DNA of 64,000 nt from Hyphomicrobiales bacterium. GTDB taxonomy: Bacteria; Pseudomonadota; Alphaproteobacteria; Rhodospirillales; JACKKN01. The stretch is from positions 186,001-250,000 of the forward strand of contig JACKKN010000006.1 in the NCBI GenBank assembly GCA_024236415.1, given 5' to 3'. The notes beneath the pieces are model-generated. The model searched no databases. It was not told the DNA's origin and saw only the letters and a list, made by a program, of their open reading frames with translations. Shown here in pieces: positions 8,460-16,566 of the stretch. How positions within the stretch are numbered: position 1 is the stretch's first letter; each line of letters begins with the position of its first letter. Both the position numbers and the translations under genes were made by a program.

Positions 8460-9601
8460 GGGCGCGGCTCCGTGGTCAGCAGGACCTCCTCCAGGCGCGG
8501 CAGTTGGGTGGCGACGTCGAACATGCGCCGCGCCCTTTCCCGGGCGGCGGCGCCGAACCGGGCCCGCGCCGCGCCGTCGGCCAGCAGCCGGCCCAGGGCC
8601 CGGGCCAGGGCGTCGACGTCGCCCGTGGGCACCAGCAGGCCGGTCTCGCCGTCGGCGACGATCTCGGCCGGGCCCGAGCGGCAGTCGGTCGCCACCGCCG
8701 GCAGGCCCAGGCCCTGGGCCTCGACCAGGGCGTTGGGCAGGCCCTCGCGGTCGCTGGACAGGACGAACAGGTCGGCGGCGCGCATCTCGGCGAAGGGGTT
8801 GGCGCGGAAGCCCAGGAAGCTGACCCGGTCGGCGATGCCCAGGTCGCGGGCCAGGGCCTCCAGCGCGGCCCGTTGCGTGCCGTCGCCGCACAGCACCAGG
8901 TGGCCGGGCGCCCCCGCCGCCCGCGCCGCGGCGAAGGCGCGCAGGGCCAGGTCCAGGCGCTTGGCCCATTCCATGCGGGCCACGGTCACGACCACCGGCC
9001 GTTCCAGGTCCAGGGTGTCGAGCACGGCCGGCTGCGCCGCCTGGCGGTCCAGGTCGGCGAAGTCCACCGGGTTGGACATCAGGACCAGGCGCGGCGCGGC
9101 GTCGCGCAGCAGGGCCCGCACGCTGTCGGCGCTGCCCCGGGAAATGGCCAGGATGCGGTCGGCCCGGGCCAGGGCGGCCAGCAGCAGGCGCCGCTCCAGG
9201 GCCCGCTTGGGCCCGCGGTCGCCGGCCGCGTCGCGGGCGCGGGGGTCGGAATCCACGCGCGCCACCCAGCCCGGGCGGCGGCCCAGGCCGGCCAGGGCCA
9301 GGTGCAGCATCCGGTTGGCCGTCGACAGGGCGCCGACCACCACGTGGTAGCCGCCGTCGCGGGCCAGCCGCCGCAGGCGCAGGATGGCCGCCGGGTTGTC
9401 CCGCACCCGCCGCTTGCCCAGGTCGTGGATCGCCACCCGGTCGGGCACCGGGTAGTCGACCTTGGGGCGCAGGACGGCGACCTCGACGTCGAACCGGTCC
9501 GGGTCCAGCAGGTTGCAGGCGTTGGCCACGAACCGCTCGGCGCCGCCCTCGCCCAGGGTGGTGGAGACGAACAGCACCCGCCGCCGGCCGTCGCCCGTCA
9601 T
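8456..9601 (-). CDS. Glycosyltransferase family 4 protein
   Basis: A 381-aa GT-B glycosyltransferase. The N-terminal Rossmann half starts with RRVLFVSTTLGEGGAERFV, a glycine-rich acceptor loop. The C-terminal donor half contains VVTVARMEWAKRLDLALRAF and the E-x7-E motif in REGLPNALVEAQGLGLPAVAT. The ATG at 9601 overlaps the TGA of the upstream GT4 gene (ATGA), and its own stop overlaps the downstream GTG. It probably adds a hexose during assembly of a surface glycan. It is most like WabH/WbpY-type enzymes, but the linkage cannot be told. Confidence 0.87.
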   Translation of the reverse strand: MTGDGRRRVLFVSTTLGEGGAERFVANACNLLDPDRFDVEVAVLRPKVDYPVPDRVAIHDLGKRRVRDNPAAILRLRRLARDGGYHVVVGALSTANRMLHLALAGLGRRPGWVARVDSDPRARDAAGDRGPKRALERRLLLAALARADRILAISRGSADSVRALLRDAAPRLVLMSNPVDFADLDRQAAQPAVLDTLDLERPVVVTVARMEWAKRLDLALRAFAAARAAGAPGHLVLCGDGTQRAALEALARDLGIADRVSFLGFRANPFAEMRAADLFVLSSDREGLPNALVEAQGLGLPAVATDCRSGPAEIVADGETGLLVPTGDVDALARALGRLLADGAARARFGAAARERARRMFDVATQLPRLEEVLLTTEPRP

Positions 9602-10620
9602 GGCCGCCGCACCTCCTCGAACAGGTCGATGTATTCAGCCGTCATGCGCTCCAGGTCGAAGGCCCGCTCGGCGAACCGGCGCGCCGCGGCGCCCATGGCG
9701 GCCAGGGCCGGCGGGTCCGCCGCCAAGGCGCGCACGGCGGCGGCGAAGGCGGCCACGTCGTCGGCCGGGCAGACCCGGCCGGTGGTGCCGTCGACCACCG
9801 ATTCGGGCATGGACGAGGCGTCCGACACCACCGCCGGCAGGCCGCAGGCGGCGGCCTCCATGACCGCCAGCGGCAGCCCCTCCATGCGCGAGGGGAACAG
9901 CAGCAGGTCGGCCTCCCAGTACGCCCGGCGCATGCCGTCGCGGTCCAGGCGGCCCAGGGACCGGGCGTTGGCGACCCGCTCCAGGCGCGTGTCCGTGCGC
10001 AGGCCGCTGGTGTACAGCAGCTCGAAATCCGGGCCCAGGGCGGCCATGATCGGCGGCAGCAGGTCGACCCCCTTGCGCCGGATCAGGTTGCCCACGAACA
10101 GCAGTCGCAGGGGCCGCCCGCCCGCGGCCGGGCTGGGGGCGGCACGGGGCGCCGGCGGCGGGCGGAAGTGGTCCAGGTCGACGCCGTTGCGGATCACCCG
10201 CGGCCGGACCGCGGGGAAATGGCGCTCGATCTGCTGCCGGGTGGCGTCGGACACGGCCACGGTCGCCGCCGCGCGGCGATAGCTGCTGGCCACGAGGCGA
10301 CGCACCAGCACCTCGTGGAACAGGGACTGGGCCGGGCTGCGGTGGGGCCGCGCCGCCGGGTCCGGGGTGAACAGGTGCTCGATCACCACCAGGGGGACGG
10401 GCGGGCGGTGGAAGCCGGCCCCGAACCAGCTGTGGGTGACGACCACGTCGGTGCCGGGCGGCGCCGGCACCCGGCGCTGGCCCCAGGGGAAGTACTGGTT
10501 GTGGTGCGCCGCCAGGTAGGGGATGCCCTCGTGGCCGCGGCGCTCCAGGGCCCGGCGCAGGGCCTCGGTCAGCACGTCGGCGCCGCCGCCGGTGGAGATC
10601 AGGGGCAGCCAGACCCTCAT
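9598..10620 (-). CDS. Glycosyltransferase family 4 protein
   Basis: First gene of the three-glycosyltransferase operon, 340 aa from the ATG at 10620 (an in-frame ATG at 10653 would add eleven Pro/Arg-rich residues). It begins MRVWLPLISTGGGADVLTEAL, a glycine-rich GT-B start. The donor half has LRLLFVGNLIRRKGVDLLPP and the E-x7-E stretch SRMEGLPLAVMEAAACGLPAVV. A run RVIRNGVDLDHFRP separates the halves as in most GT4 proteins. The 176-bp region upstream is shared with the divergent membrane glycosyltransferase gene, suggesting one surface-glycan locus. Confidence 0.87.
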   Translation of the reverse strand: MRVWLPLISTGGGADVLTEALRRALERRGHEGIPYLAAHHNQYFPWGQRRVPAPPGTDVVVTHSWFGAGFHRPPVPLVVIEHLFTPDPAARPHRSPAQSLFHEVLVRRLVASSYRRAAATVAVSDATRQQIERHFPAVRPRVIRNGVDLDHFRPPPAPRAAPSPAAGGRPLRLLFVGNLIRRKGVDLLPPIMAALGPDFELLYTSGLRTDTRLERVANARSLGRLDRDGMRRAYWEADLLLFPSRMEGLPLAVMEAAACGLPAVVSDASSMPESVVDGTTGRVCPADDVAAFAAAVRALAADPPALAAMGAAARRFAERAFDLERMTAEYIDLFEEVRRP

Positions 10621-10796
10621 CGGCCGACGACGGGCTGGCGGGGCGGGGAGCACTCGGTCATGGACTCATCCGGATGTCCGGGCGGGCGGTCGCGGGGGCC
10701 CAGGGTGGCGCGCGGCGCATGGCGATGGCCGGCACCAAGTCTGGGGCAACGCAAAGCACCTCGCAACGTTCGCCGAAAAAGGTTAAGAAATGAAGG

Positions 10797-12449
10797 ATGT
10801 CCGACACCCCACCTGGAATCGGGCGGCCCGACCTGTTGCCGTGGCTGGATTCATGGGCCGCCGCGCCGGCGCCGCGCCGGGTGCGGGCGGTGCTGGTGGC
10901 CGCGGCGGCGCTGGTCCTGGTCCTGGCGGCGCCGGATTCCTGGCGCATGACGCCGGACAGCGGCATCCTGATCGGCTCGGCCGTGGAACTGGTGGACAAC
11001 GCCCGCTACTGGTTCAACGGCCACCCCAACCTGCTGTACTTCCCCGGCGTCCCGGTGCTGCTGGTGCCGGTGGTGTTCCTGTTCGGCCTGGATTTCGGCG
11101 CCATCCAGGTCCTGGCGGCGGCCGTCGGCGCCGGCTCCCTGGTGCTGGCGCACCGCTGCTACGACCCGGGCCGCTTCGGCCTGCCGGGGCTGGTGCTGCC
11201 GCTGCTGCTGGCGGTCAACGCCCTGTTCCTGGCCGCGGCCTTCACCGTGTCCTCGGCCGGGGTGCTGCTGGCCGCGGTCCTGGCCGCGTTCGCGGCCTGG
11301 CGCCGCTACCTGCGCGACCGCGCGGCGCCGTTCCTGGCGCTGACCGCCCTGCTGGCCGCCTACGCCCCCCTGGTGCGGTACGAGGGGCTGTGCCTGTCCG
11401 CCGCTTTCGCCCTGGCCTACCTGATGGCGCAGTGGCGCCGCGCCGGCCCCGCCGCCGCCCTGGCCCGGGCCGTGCCCCTGGGGCTGGCGGTGGTGGCGCC
11501 GTTCGTGCTGTGGGCGGCGCGCAACTATGTGGACTACACGCCCGAGACCTTCAACATGCTGAACAAGATGTTCTTCGGGCAGCCCTCGGCGCTGTTGTAC
11601 GCGCCCGGGTCGGTGCGCCTGGGGTGGGACCTGGCGGACTGGCAATGGCCGCTGCTGCGGCTGGCCTATTTCCTGGACGGCTTCGTCGACGGCCTGGTCG
11701 GCGCCCGCCTCGGCGACCTGGTGCCGCCCGCGGTCACCATCCCCGCCCTGGCCGTGCTGGCCGCCCTGGGGGTGCCGCGCTGGTACCGCGGCGCCCATGC
11801 CCTGGAGGTCGCCTTCGCCCTGCTGATGCTCCTGTTCCTGGTCGCCTGGAACCTGCGGCCGGGGTCGTCCCTGGTCGTGGTGCCGCGCTATTGGGTGCCG
11901 CTGCTGCCGGTGGCGCTGGTGCTGCTGGCCGGCGGCGTGCTGCGCCTGGTCGAGGCGCTGCGGCGGCCCGGGCCGCGCCTGGCCGGGGCGGCCCTGGGCC
12001 TGCTGGCCGGGGCCGTGCTGGCCGCCAACGGGGTTGCCTCGTTGGCCTACTACCTGCGCAGCGACGCCGACTACGCCGCCGGGCTGGCGGCCATGCGCGC
12101 CGCCGCCGGCCAGGTCCGGACCCGGACCGCGGCCGACGCGGTCGTCGCCGTCACCGACTGGGGCGCCATGCCGCTGCTGCTGCACCGCCCCACGGTGCTG
12201 GCCCTGAACGACCCGGACCACGAACGCACCCTGCGGCTGCTGCTGCGGAAGGACGCCCGGGCGCTGGTGGTGGTCGACGGGCTGGCGTCGCTGACCTCGC
12301 AGACCAGCCGCCGGATGGTGCGCGACCATCCCGACGTGTTCCCCGAACTGTTCCGCCAGGGGGCCCCCGGCGGCCTGTTCACCACCACCGTCCACGGCAT
12401 CGACCCGGACCGCCTGCGCGCCGCGGTGGCCCGCATGCCGACGCCCTAG
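10797..12449 (+). CDS. Polytopic GT-C type glycosyltransferase (ArnT/PMT-like)
   Basis: A 550-aa integral membrane protein with many hydrophobic segments. After the first one comes WRMTPDSGILIGSAVELVDNARYWFNGHPNLLYFPGVPVLL, the periplasmic loop of GT39/GT83-like enzymes, whose aspartate in PDSG is the expected catalytic residue. Such enzymes take sugars from a polyprenyl-phosphate donor on the periplasmic face. The soluble C-terminal part (about 430-550) is shorter than in ArnT. The Shine-Dalgarno sequence is poor, the nearest being AAGG about 18 bases upstream. It is divergent from the three cytoplasmic glycosyltransferases, consistent with a shared glycan pathway. Confidence 0.75.
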   Translation: MSDTPPGIGRPDLLPWLDSWAAAPAPRRVRAVLVAAAALVLVLAAPDSWRMTPDSGILIGSAVELVDNARYWFNGHPNLLYFPGVPVLLVPVVFLFGLDFGAIQVLAAAVGAGSLVLAHRCYDPGRFGLPGLVLPLLLAVNALFLAAAFTVSSAGVLLAAVLAAFAAWRRYLRDRAAPFLALTALLAAYAPLVRYEGLCLSAAFALAYLMAQWRRAGPAAALARAVPLGLAVVAPFVLWAARNYVDYTPETFNMLNKMFFGQPSALLYAPGSVRLGWDLADWQWPLLRLAYFLDGFVDGLVGARLGDLVPPAVTIPALAVLAALGVPRWYRGAHALEVAFALLMLLFLVAWNLRPGSSLVVVPRYWVPLLPVALVLLAGGVLRLVEALRRPGPRLAGAALGLLAGAVLAANGVASLAYYLRSDADYAAGLAAMRAAAGQVRTRTAADAVVAVTDWGAMPLLLHRPTVLALNDPDHERTLRLLLRKDARALVVVDGLASLTSQTSRRMVRDHPDVFPELFRQGAPGGLFTTTVHGIDPDRLRAAVARMPTP

Positions 12450-12468
12450 ACAGCCGTAGACAGCCGTT

Positions 12469-12482
12469 GGCGGCGCGCCGCC
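12469..12482. terminator. Short GC palindrome between convergent genes
   Basis: GGCGGCGCGCCGCC is self-complementary and fills most of the 40-bp gap between the membrane glycosyltransferase stop (12449) and the methyltransferase stop (12490). It has no T-run. It is a possible bidirectional termination element. Confidence 0.3.
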
Positions 12483-12489
12483 GCGGCCC

Positions 12490-13242
12490 TCAGCCGTCCC
12501 GCCGCACCCCCGGGGTGGGGGCCGGGTGGTTGCGCCGGGGCAGGGGCAGGTAGGCCTTGCGGCGCTTGGCCTCGGCCTCGGTGTTGACCCCGTAGAGCTG
12601 CTTGGTGGCCTCGACCATGATGACCCCGGCAAAGCCCTTGAACCAGCGGTGGCCGATGTTCTCGATGGCCAGCGACGACGAGCGCACCATGCGCGAGGTG
12701 GTGGGCGGCGCGAACAGGGCGGCGTCGGTGCGGGTGGGGGTGAACAGGCAGTCGCGCAGCAGGCGCGTGAGCTGGCCGGTGGAATAGGGCCGCCCGTGGC
12801 CCAGGGGCGTGCGTTCCAGCCGCGCCCACAGGCCGCTGCGGTTGGGCACCACCACCAGCAGGCGCCCGTTGCCGGCCAGCACGCGCCACACCTCGCGCAT
12901 CATGGGGCGCACCTGCTCGCTGCATTCCAGGGCGTGGACCAGCAGGATGCGGTCCATGGACAGGTCGGGCAGGGGCAGGTCGGCGTCGTCGGCCAGGCAG
13001 GTCAGGCTGCGCCCCTCGAGCGGCCAGTGCAGCACCCCCTGGGCCGCCGGCATCACCGCCGCCACCCGCTGCGCCTCGGCGCGGAAGGGGCTGAGGTACG
13101 GCGTGGCGTAGCCCAGGCCGAGGACGTTCAGGCCGCGCGCGTCGGGCCACAGGTCGCGGATGCGCCGGCGGACCATGCGCCGCGCCATCTGCCCCGTGGC
13201 CGAGGCATAGAAATCCCGCAGGTCCACCGCGTCCATCCACAT
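12490..13242 (-). CDS. Class I SAM-dependent methyltransferase domain protein
   Basis: A 250-aa member of the Methyltransf_11-like class. The SAM motif I region is LNVLGLGYATPYLSPFRAEAQRVAAV (about 38-63), degenerate compared with the usual GxGxG, and DADLPLPDLSMDRILLVHALE (about 85-107) is the post-I to motif IV stretch. The C-terminus is basic. Divergent pairing of this gene with gloB is common in alphaproteobacteria, which supports the taxonomic call and suggests a related housekeeping role. The substrate is unknown. Two near starts (13242, 13236) are equally possible. Confidence 0.8.
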   Translation of the reverse strand: MWMDAVDLRDFYASATGQMARRMVRRRIRDLWPDARGLNVLGLGYATPYLSPFRAEAQRVAAVMPAAQGVLHWPLEGRSLTCLADDADLPLPDLSMDRILLVHALECSEQVRPMMREVWRVLAGNGRLLVVVPNRSGLWARLERTPLGHGRPYSTGQLTRLLRDCLFTPTRTDAALFAPPTTSRMVRSSSLAIENIGHRWFKGFAGVIMVEATKQLYGVNTEAEAKRRKAYLPLPRRNHPAPTPGVRRDG

Positions 13243-13328
13243 GGCCGGAAGTCTAGCCTAGGGACGGTGGTAGATGGTAGTCTCCGCGCTCCGGCGGTAC
13301 GGGAGCCAGAACGACGGGGCAATCGAAA

Positions 13329-14099
13329 ATGACAGCACTCGACATCCACCAGATTCCGGTCCTCAACGACAACTACGTCTACCTGGCCCGCGACCCGGGC
13401 AGCGGCGCCTGCGCCGTGGTCGACCCGGCGGTGGCCAAGCCCGTGCTGGCGGCCCTGGACAAGCAGGGATGGACCCTGACCCACATCCTGAACACCCACC
13501 ACCACATGGACCACGTGGGCGGCAACCTGGAGCTCAAGGCCGTCACCGGCTGCACCGTGGTCGGATTCGCCAACGACGCCGACCGCATCCCCGGCATCGA
13601 CGTGCGGGTCCGCGAGGGCGACCAGGTGGCCCTGGGCGACTGCGTGGGCCAGGTGTTCGAGGTGCCGGGCCACACCCGCGGCCACATCGCCTACTGGTTC
13701 GCCGAATCCCATGCCCTGTTCTGCGGCGACACCCTGTTCTCCATGGGCTGCGGCCGCCTGTTCGAGGGCACGCCCGACCAGATGTGGCGCAGCCTGGGCA
13801 AGATCCGCGGCCTGCCCGACGAGACCCTGATCTACTGCGCCCACGAATACACCAATTCCAACGCCGACTTCGCCCTGACCGTCGAGCCCGACAACCCCGA
13901 CCTGCGCGCCCGCGCCGATCAGGTGCTGGCCCTGCGCCAGGCGGGCCGGCCGACGGTGCCCTCGACCCTGGCGCTGGAACGGCGCACCAACCCCTTCCTG
14001 CGCGCCGACGCGCCCGAGCTGCTGGCCGCCGCCGGCCTGGCCGGCCGCGACCCGGTCAGCGCCTTCGCCGAGATCCGGCGGCGGAAAGACAACTTCTGA
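13329..14099 (+). CDS. gloB: Hydroxyacylglutathione hydrolase (glyoxalase II)
   Basis: This enzyme hydrolyses S-D-lactoylglutathione to D-lactate and glutathione, the second step of methylglyoxal detoxification. The 256 aa are full length. The binuclear metal site THHHMDHVGG lies at 56-65, then GHTRGHIAYW near 118, FCGDTLFSMGCGRLFEGT near 137, and CAHEYTNSN, with the C-terminal ERRTNPFLR glutathione-binding helix. It is first in a likely operon with a glutathione transferase (22 bases away) and a DUF985 cupin, and divergent from the methyltransferase. Confidence 0.95.
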   Translation: MTALDIHQIPVLNDNYVYLARDPGSGACAVVDPAVAKPVLAALDKQGWTLTHILNTHHHMDHVGGNLELKAVTGCTVVGFANDADRIPGIDVRVREGDQVALGDCVGQVFEVPGHTRGHIAYWFAESHALFCGDTLFSMGCGRLFEGTPDQMWRSLGKIRGLPDETLIYCAHEYTNSNADFALTVEPDNPDLRARADQVLALRQAGRPTVPSTLALERRTNPFLRADAPELLAAAGLAGRDPVSAFAEIRRRKDNF

Positions 14100-14121
14100 G
14101 CCACGGGAAAGAAGAAAAGAA

Positions 14122-14736
14122 ATGAGCATGAAGCTGCGCTATGGCCTGGCCTCCCCCTACGCCCGCAAGGCGCGGGTGATGATCATCGAATGCGGCCTGC
14201 AGGACCGGGTCGAGCTGGTGCTGACCAGCGTCTGGGACCCCAACTCGGACATCGCCGCCGACAACCCCCTGGGCAAGGTCCCGGCCCTGGTCGGCGACGG
14301 CGGCGAGGTGCTGTACGACTCGCCGGTCATCTGCGAGTTCCTGGACAGCCAGCACGACGGGCTGAAGCTGTTCCCGCCCGCCGGCGGCGCCCGCTGGCGC
14401 GCCCTGCGCCGCCAGGCCCTGGCCGACGGCGTCATGGACGCGGCCCTGCTGCGCCGCCTGGAGCTGGCGCGGCCCGACGGCGAGCGGTCGACCGCCTGGG
14501 CCGAGCGCCAGAAGGCCGCGGTCGAGCGCAGCCTGGACGCCCTGGAGGAGGAGGCCGATTCCCTGGGCGCCGAGGTGACCATCGGCCAGGTCGCCATCGG
14601 CTGCGCGCTGGGCTACCTGGATTTCCGCTTCGCCCACGAGGACTGGCGCCAGGGCCGCCCGGCCCTGGCCGACTGGTACGAGACCTTCGCCGACCGCCCG
14701 TCCATGCGCGCCACCGCGCCGACGGACAAGAGTTGA
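14122..14736 (+). CDS. Glutathione S-transferase family protein
   Basis: A 204-aa cytosolic GST-fold protein. The thioredoxin-like N-terminal half has LRYGLASPYARKARVMI, where Ser/Tyr near position 11 fits the active site. NPLGKVPALV and the glutathione-binding YDSPVICEFLD follow, and the helical half covers about 85-204. It lies 22 bases after gloB in the same direction, in keeping with glutathione-dependent detoxification. An ATG two codons downstream (14128) is an alternative start. Its TGA overlaps the start of the next gene. Confidence 0.9.
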   Translation: MSMKLRYGLASPYARKARVMIIECGLQDRVELVLTSVWDPNSDIAADNPLGKVPALVGDGGEVLYDSPVICEFLDSQHDGLKLFPPAGGARWRALRRQALADGVMDAALLRRLELARPDGERSTAWAERQKAAVERSLDALEEEADSLGAEVTIGQVAIGCALGYLDFRFAHEDWRQGRPALADWYETFADRPSMRATAPTDKS

Positions 14737-15149
14737 CGGCCGACCAGGTCATCGCCGCCCTGGGCCTGCGGCCCCATCCCGAGGGCGGCCATTTCCGCGA
14801 GACCTTCCGCGACGCCGCCCCGGACTCCGAGCCGGGCGGCGGGCGCGGTGCCTCGACCGCCATCTACTTCCTGCTGCGCGGCGGCGAGGAGTCGGCCTGG
14901 CACCGGGTCGACGCGGCCGAGGTCTGGCACCACTACGCCGGCGCCGCCCTGGCGCTGCGCATCGGCAAGGATACGATCACCCTGGGCACCGACCTGGCCG
15001 CCGGCCAGCGGCCCCAGGCCGTGGTCCCGGCCCATGCCTGGCAGTCGGCGCGCAGCCTGGGCGACTGGACCCTGGTCGGCTGCACCGTGGCGCCGGCGTT
15101 CGAGTTCGCCGGTTTCGAGATGGCGCCCCAGGGCTGGCCGGGGCCGTGA
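14733..15149 (+). CDS. Cupin DUF985 family protein with TTG start
   Basis: A 138-aa single-cupin protein of the DUF985/YML079-like group, shown by the N-terminal LGLRPHPEGGHFRETFRD, the beta-barrel core IYFLLRGGEESAWHRVDAAEVWHHYAG and the C-terminal VAPAFEFAGFEM. Family members are small barrels of poorly known function, possibly sugar or nucleotide binding. The only start that keeps the conserved beginning is a TTG at 14733 overlapping the GST stop as TTGA, so translation probably depends on the upstream gene. Confidence 0.8.
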   Translation: MTADQVIAALGLRPHPEGGHFRETFRDAAPDSEPGGGRGASTAIYFLLRGGEESAWHRVDAAEVWHHYAGAALALRIGKDTITLGTDLAAGQRPQAVVPAHAWQSARSLGDWTLVGCTVAPAFEFAGFEMAPQGWPGP

Positions 15150-15261
15150 CGGCCGGCGGACGGGGACTCCCTGAAATGCGACATCGGTGTCGCCGGCGGC
15201 AAAGCCGCGGCGCGGAAATCGTGGTCGATTGACGGGGCGATAGGGGCGGCGGACCAGGGAC

Positions 15262-16530
15262 ATGTTGCAGCGGCGAATCCCCGAATGGCTTCGGCACGCG
15301 CCGACCCCCGGCGTGAGGGGGTTCGCCGTGCTCGCCGGCATCGAGGCGGTCGCCCGCGGCATCCTGATCTCAGTCTTTCCCCTGGCCATGTACCGCGCCT
15401 TCCAGGATGCGGGAACGGTGTCGCGGATCTATTTCTTCGTCGGCATCGCATCGACCGTTTGCGGGCTGCTGGTGCCCTGGCTGACCCGGTTCATCCCGCG
15501 CCGCTGGATGTATTCCGTGGGCGCGGCCCTGTACCTGGCCGGCGCCGCCCTGGGCGTCCAGGGGTCGCCCGCCACCACCGCCCTGGCCCTGCTGTGCTTC
15601 GCCGTCGCGGTGGTGACGCTGTTCGTCTGCTACAACGCCTACGTGCTCGATTTCGTGGCCAAGTCGGCGCTGGGCGAATGCGAGACGCTGCGCCTGTTCT
15701 ACAGCGCCCTGGCCTGGACCGTGGGCCCGGCAGGGGGCGTGTGGCTGATGCAGTGGTGGGCGCCGGCGCCGTTCCTGGTCTCGGCCCTGGCCGGCACGGC
15801 CCTGCTGGGCGTGTTCTGGTGGATGCGCCTGGGCAACGGCAGGCTGATCACCCGCGCCCGGGCGCCGGCGCCCAATCCCCTGGCCTTCCTGCGGCGCTTT
15901 TTCGCCCAGCCGCGGCTGGTGGCCGGATGGCTGTTCGCGGTGATCCGGTCCTGCGGATGGTGGATCTACGTGGTCTACCTGCCGATCTTCGCCATCGAGA
16001 GCGGGCTGGGGGAGGACGTGGGCGGGATCGCGCTGTCCCTGTCGAACGGCATGCTCTTCCTGACGCCGGTGATGCTGGCGTGGATGCGGCGCCACCCGGT
16101 CCGCCATACCCTGCGGGTGGGGTTCCTGTGCGCCGGCGGCCTGTTCTGCGCCGCCACCCCCGCCGCCGCCGCCTGGCCGTGGCTGACCGTCGCCCTGCTG
16201 CTGGCCGGGACCTTGTTCCTGATCCTGCTGGACATCAGCGCCGGCCTGCCGTTCCTGATGGCCGTGAAGCCGTCGGAGCGGACCGAGATGTCCGCCGTCT
16301 ACTCCACCTTCCGCGACGTGTCGGGGATCCTGAGCCCCGGCGCCGCCTGGCTGGTCATGCTGGTGATGCCGGTCTCGGCCGTGTTCGCCGCGGCCGGCGC
16401 GGGGCTGTTCGCCGCCTGGGCCATCGCCGGGCGGCTGCATCCGCGCCTGGGGGTCCGGCCCGCATCCCCGGCCGTGCCAACCCCGGCCGCCGCGGTTCCG
16501 CTGGCCACCCCCGACGCGCCGGCGTCCTGA
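15262..16530 (+). CDS. MFS-type transporter
   Basis: A 422-aa membrane protein with about 12 hydrophobic segments, two halves of six and a basic central loop (about 190-205). There is no specific signature that gives the substrate. The end (about 400-422) is Ala/Pro-rich and probably disordered. The ATG at 15262 has only a weak AGGGA upstream. It stands alone, 112 bases after the cupin gene, and converges on the RND gene with a palindrome between them. Confidence 0.75.
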   Translation: MLQRRIPEWLRHAPTPGVRGFAVLAGIEAVARGILISVFPLAMYRAFQDAGTVSRIYFFVGIASTVCGLLVPWLTRFIPRRWMYSVGAALYLAGAALGVQGSPATTALALLCFAVAVVTLFVCYNAYVLDFVAKSALGECETLRLFYSALAWTVGPAGGVWLMQWWAPAPFLVSALAGTALLGVFWWMRLGNGRLITRARAPAPNPLAFLRRFFAQPRLVAGWLFAVIRSCGWWIYVVYLPIFAIESGLGEDVGGIALSLSNGMLFLTPVMLAWMRRHPVRHTLRVGFLCAGGLFCAATPAAAAWPWLTVALLLAGTLFLILLDISAGLPFLMAVKPSERTEMSAVYSTFRDVSGILSPGAAWLVMLVMPVSAVFAAAGAGLFAAWAIAGRLHPRLGVRPASPAVPTPAAAVPLATPDAPAS

Positions 16531-16542
16531 GGTCTTGGCCCG

Positions 16543-16556
16543 GTCCCGGCCGGGAC
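16543..16556. terminator. Palindrome between convergent MFS and RND genes
   Basis: GTCCCGGCCGGGAC is a perfect 14-bp palindrome in the 36-bp gap between the two stop codons. It could terminate transcription from both sides, though no T-run is present. Confidence 0.35.
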
Positions 16557-16566
16557 GCGGCCCGTC

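Noticed and set aside
12446..13240. Open frame overlapping the methyltransferase gene on the same strand in another phase
   Set aside because: Its translation is Pro/Arg/Ala-rich without motifs, whereas the 12490-13242 frame gives a SAM-methyltransferase-like protein.
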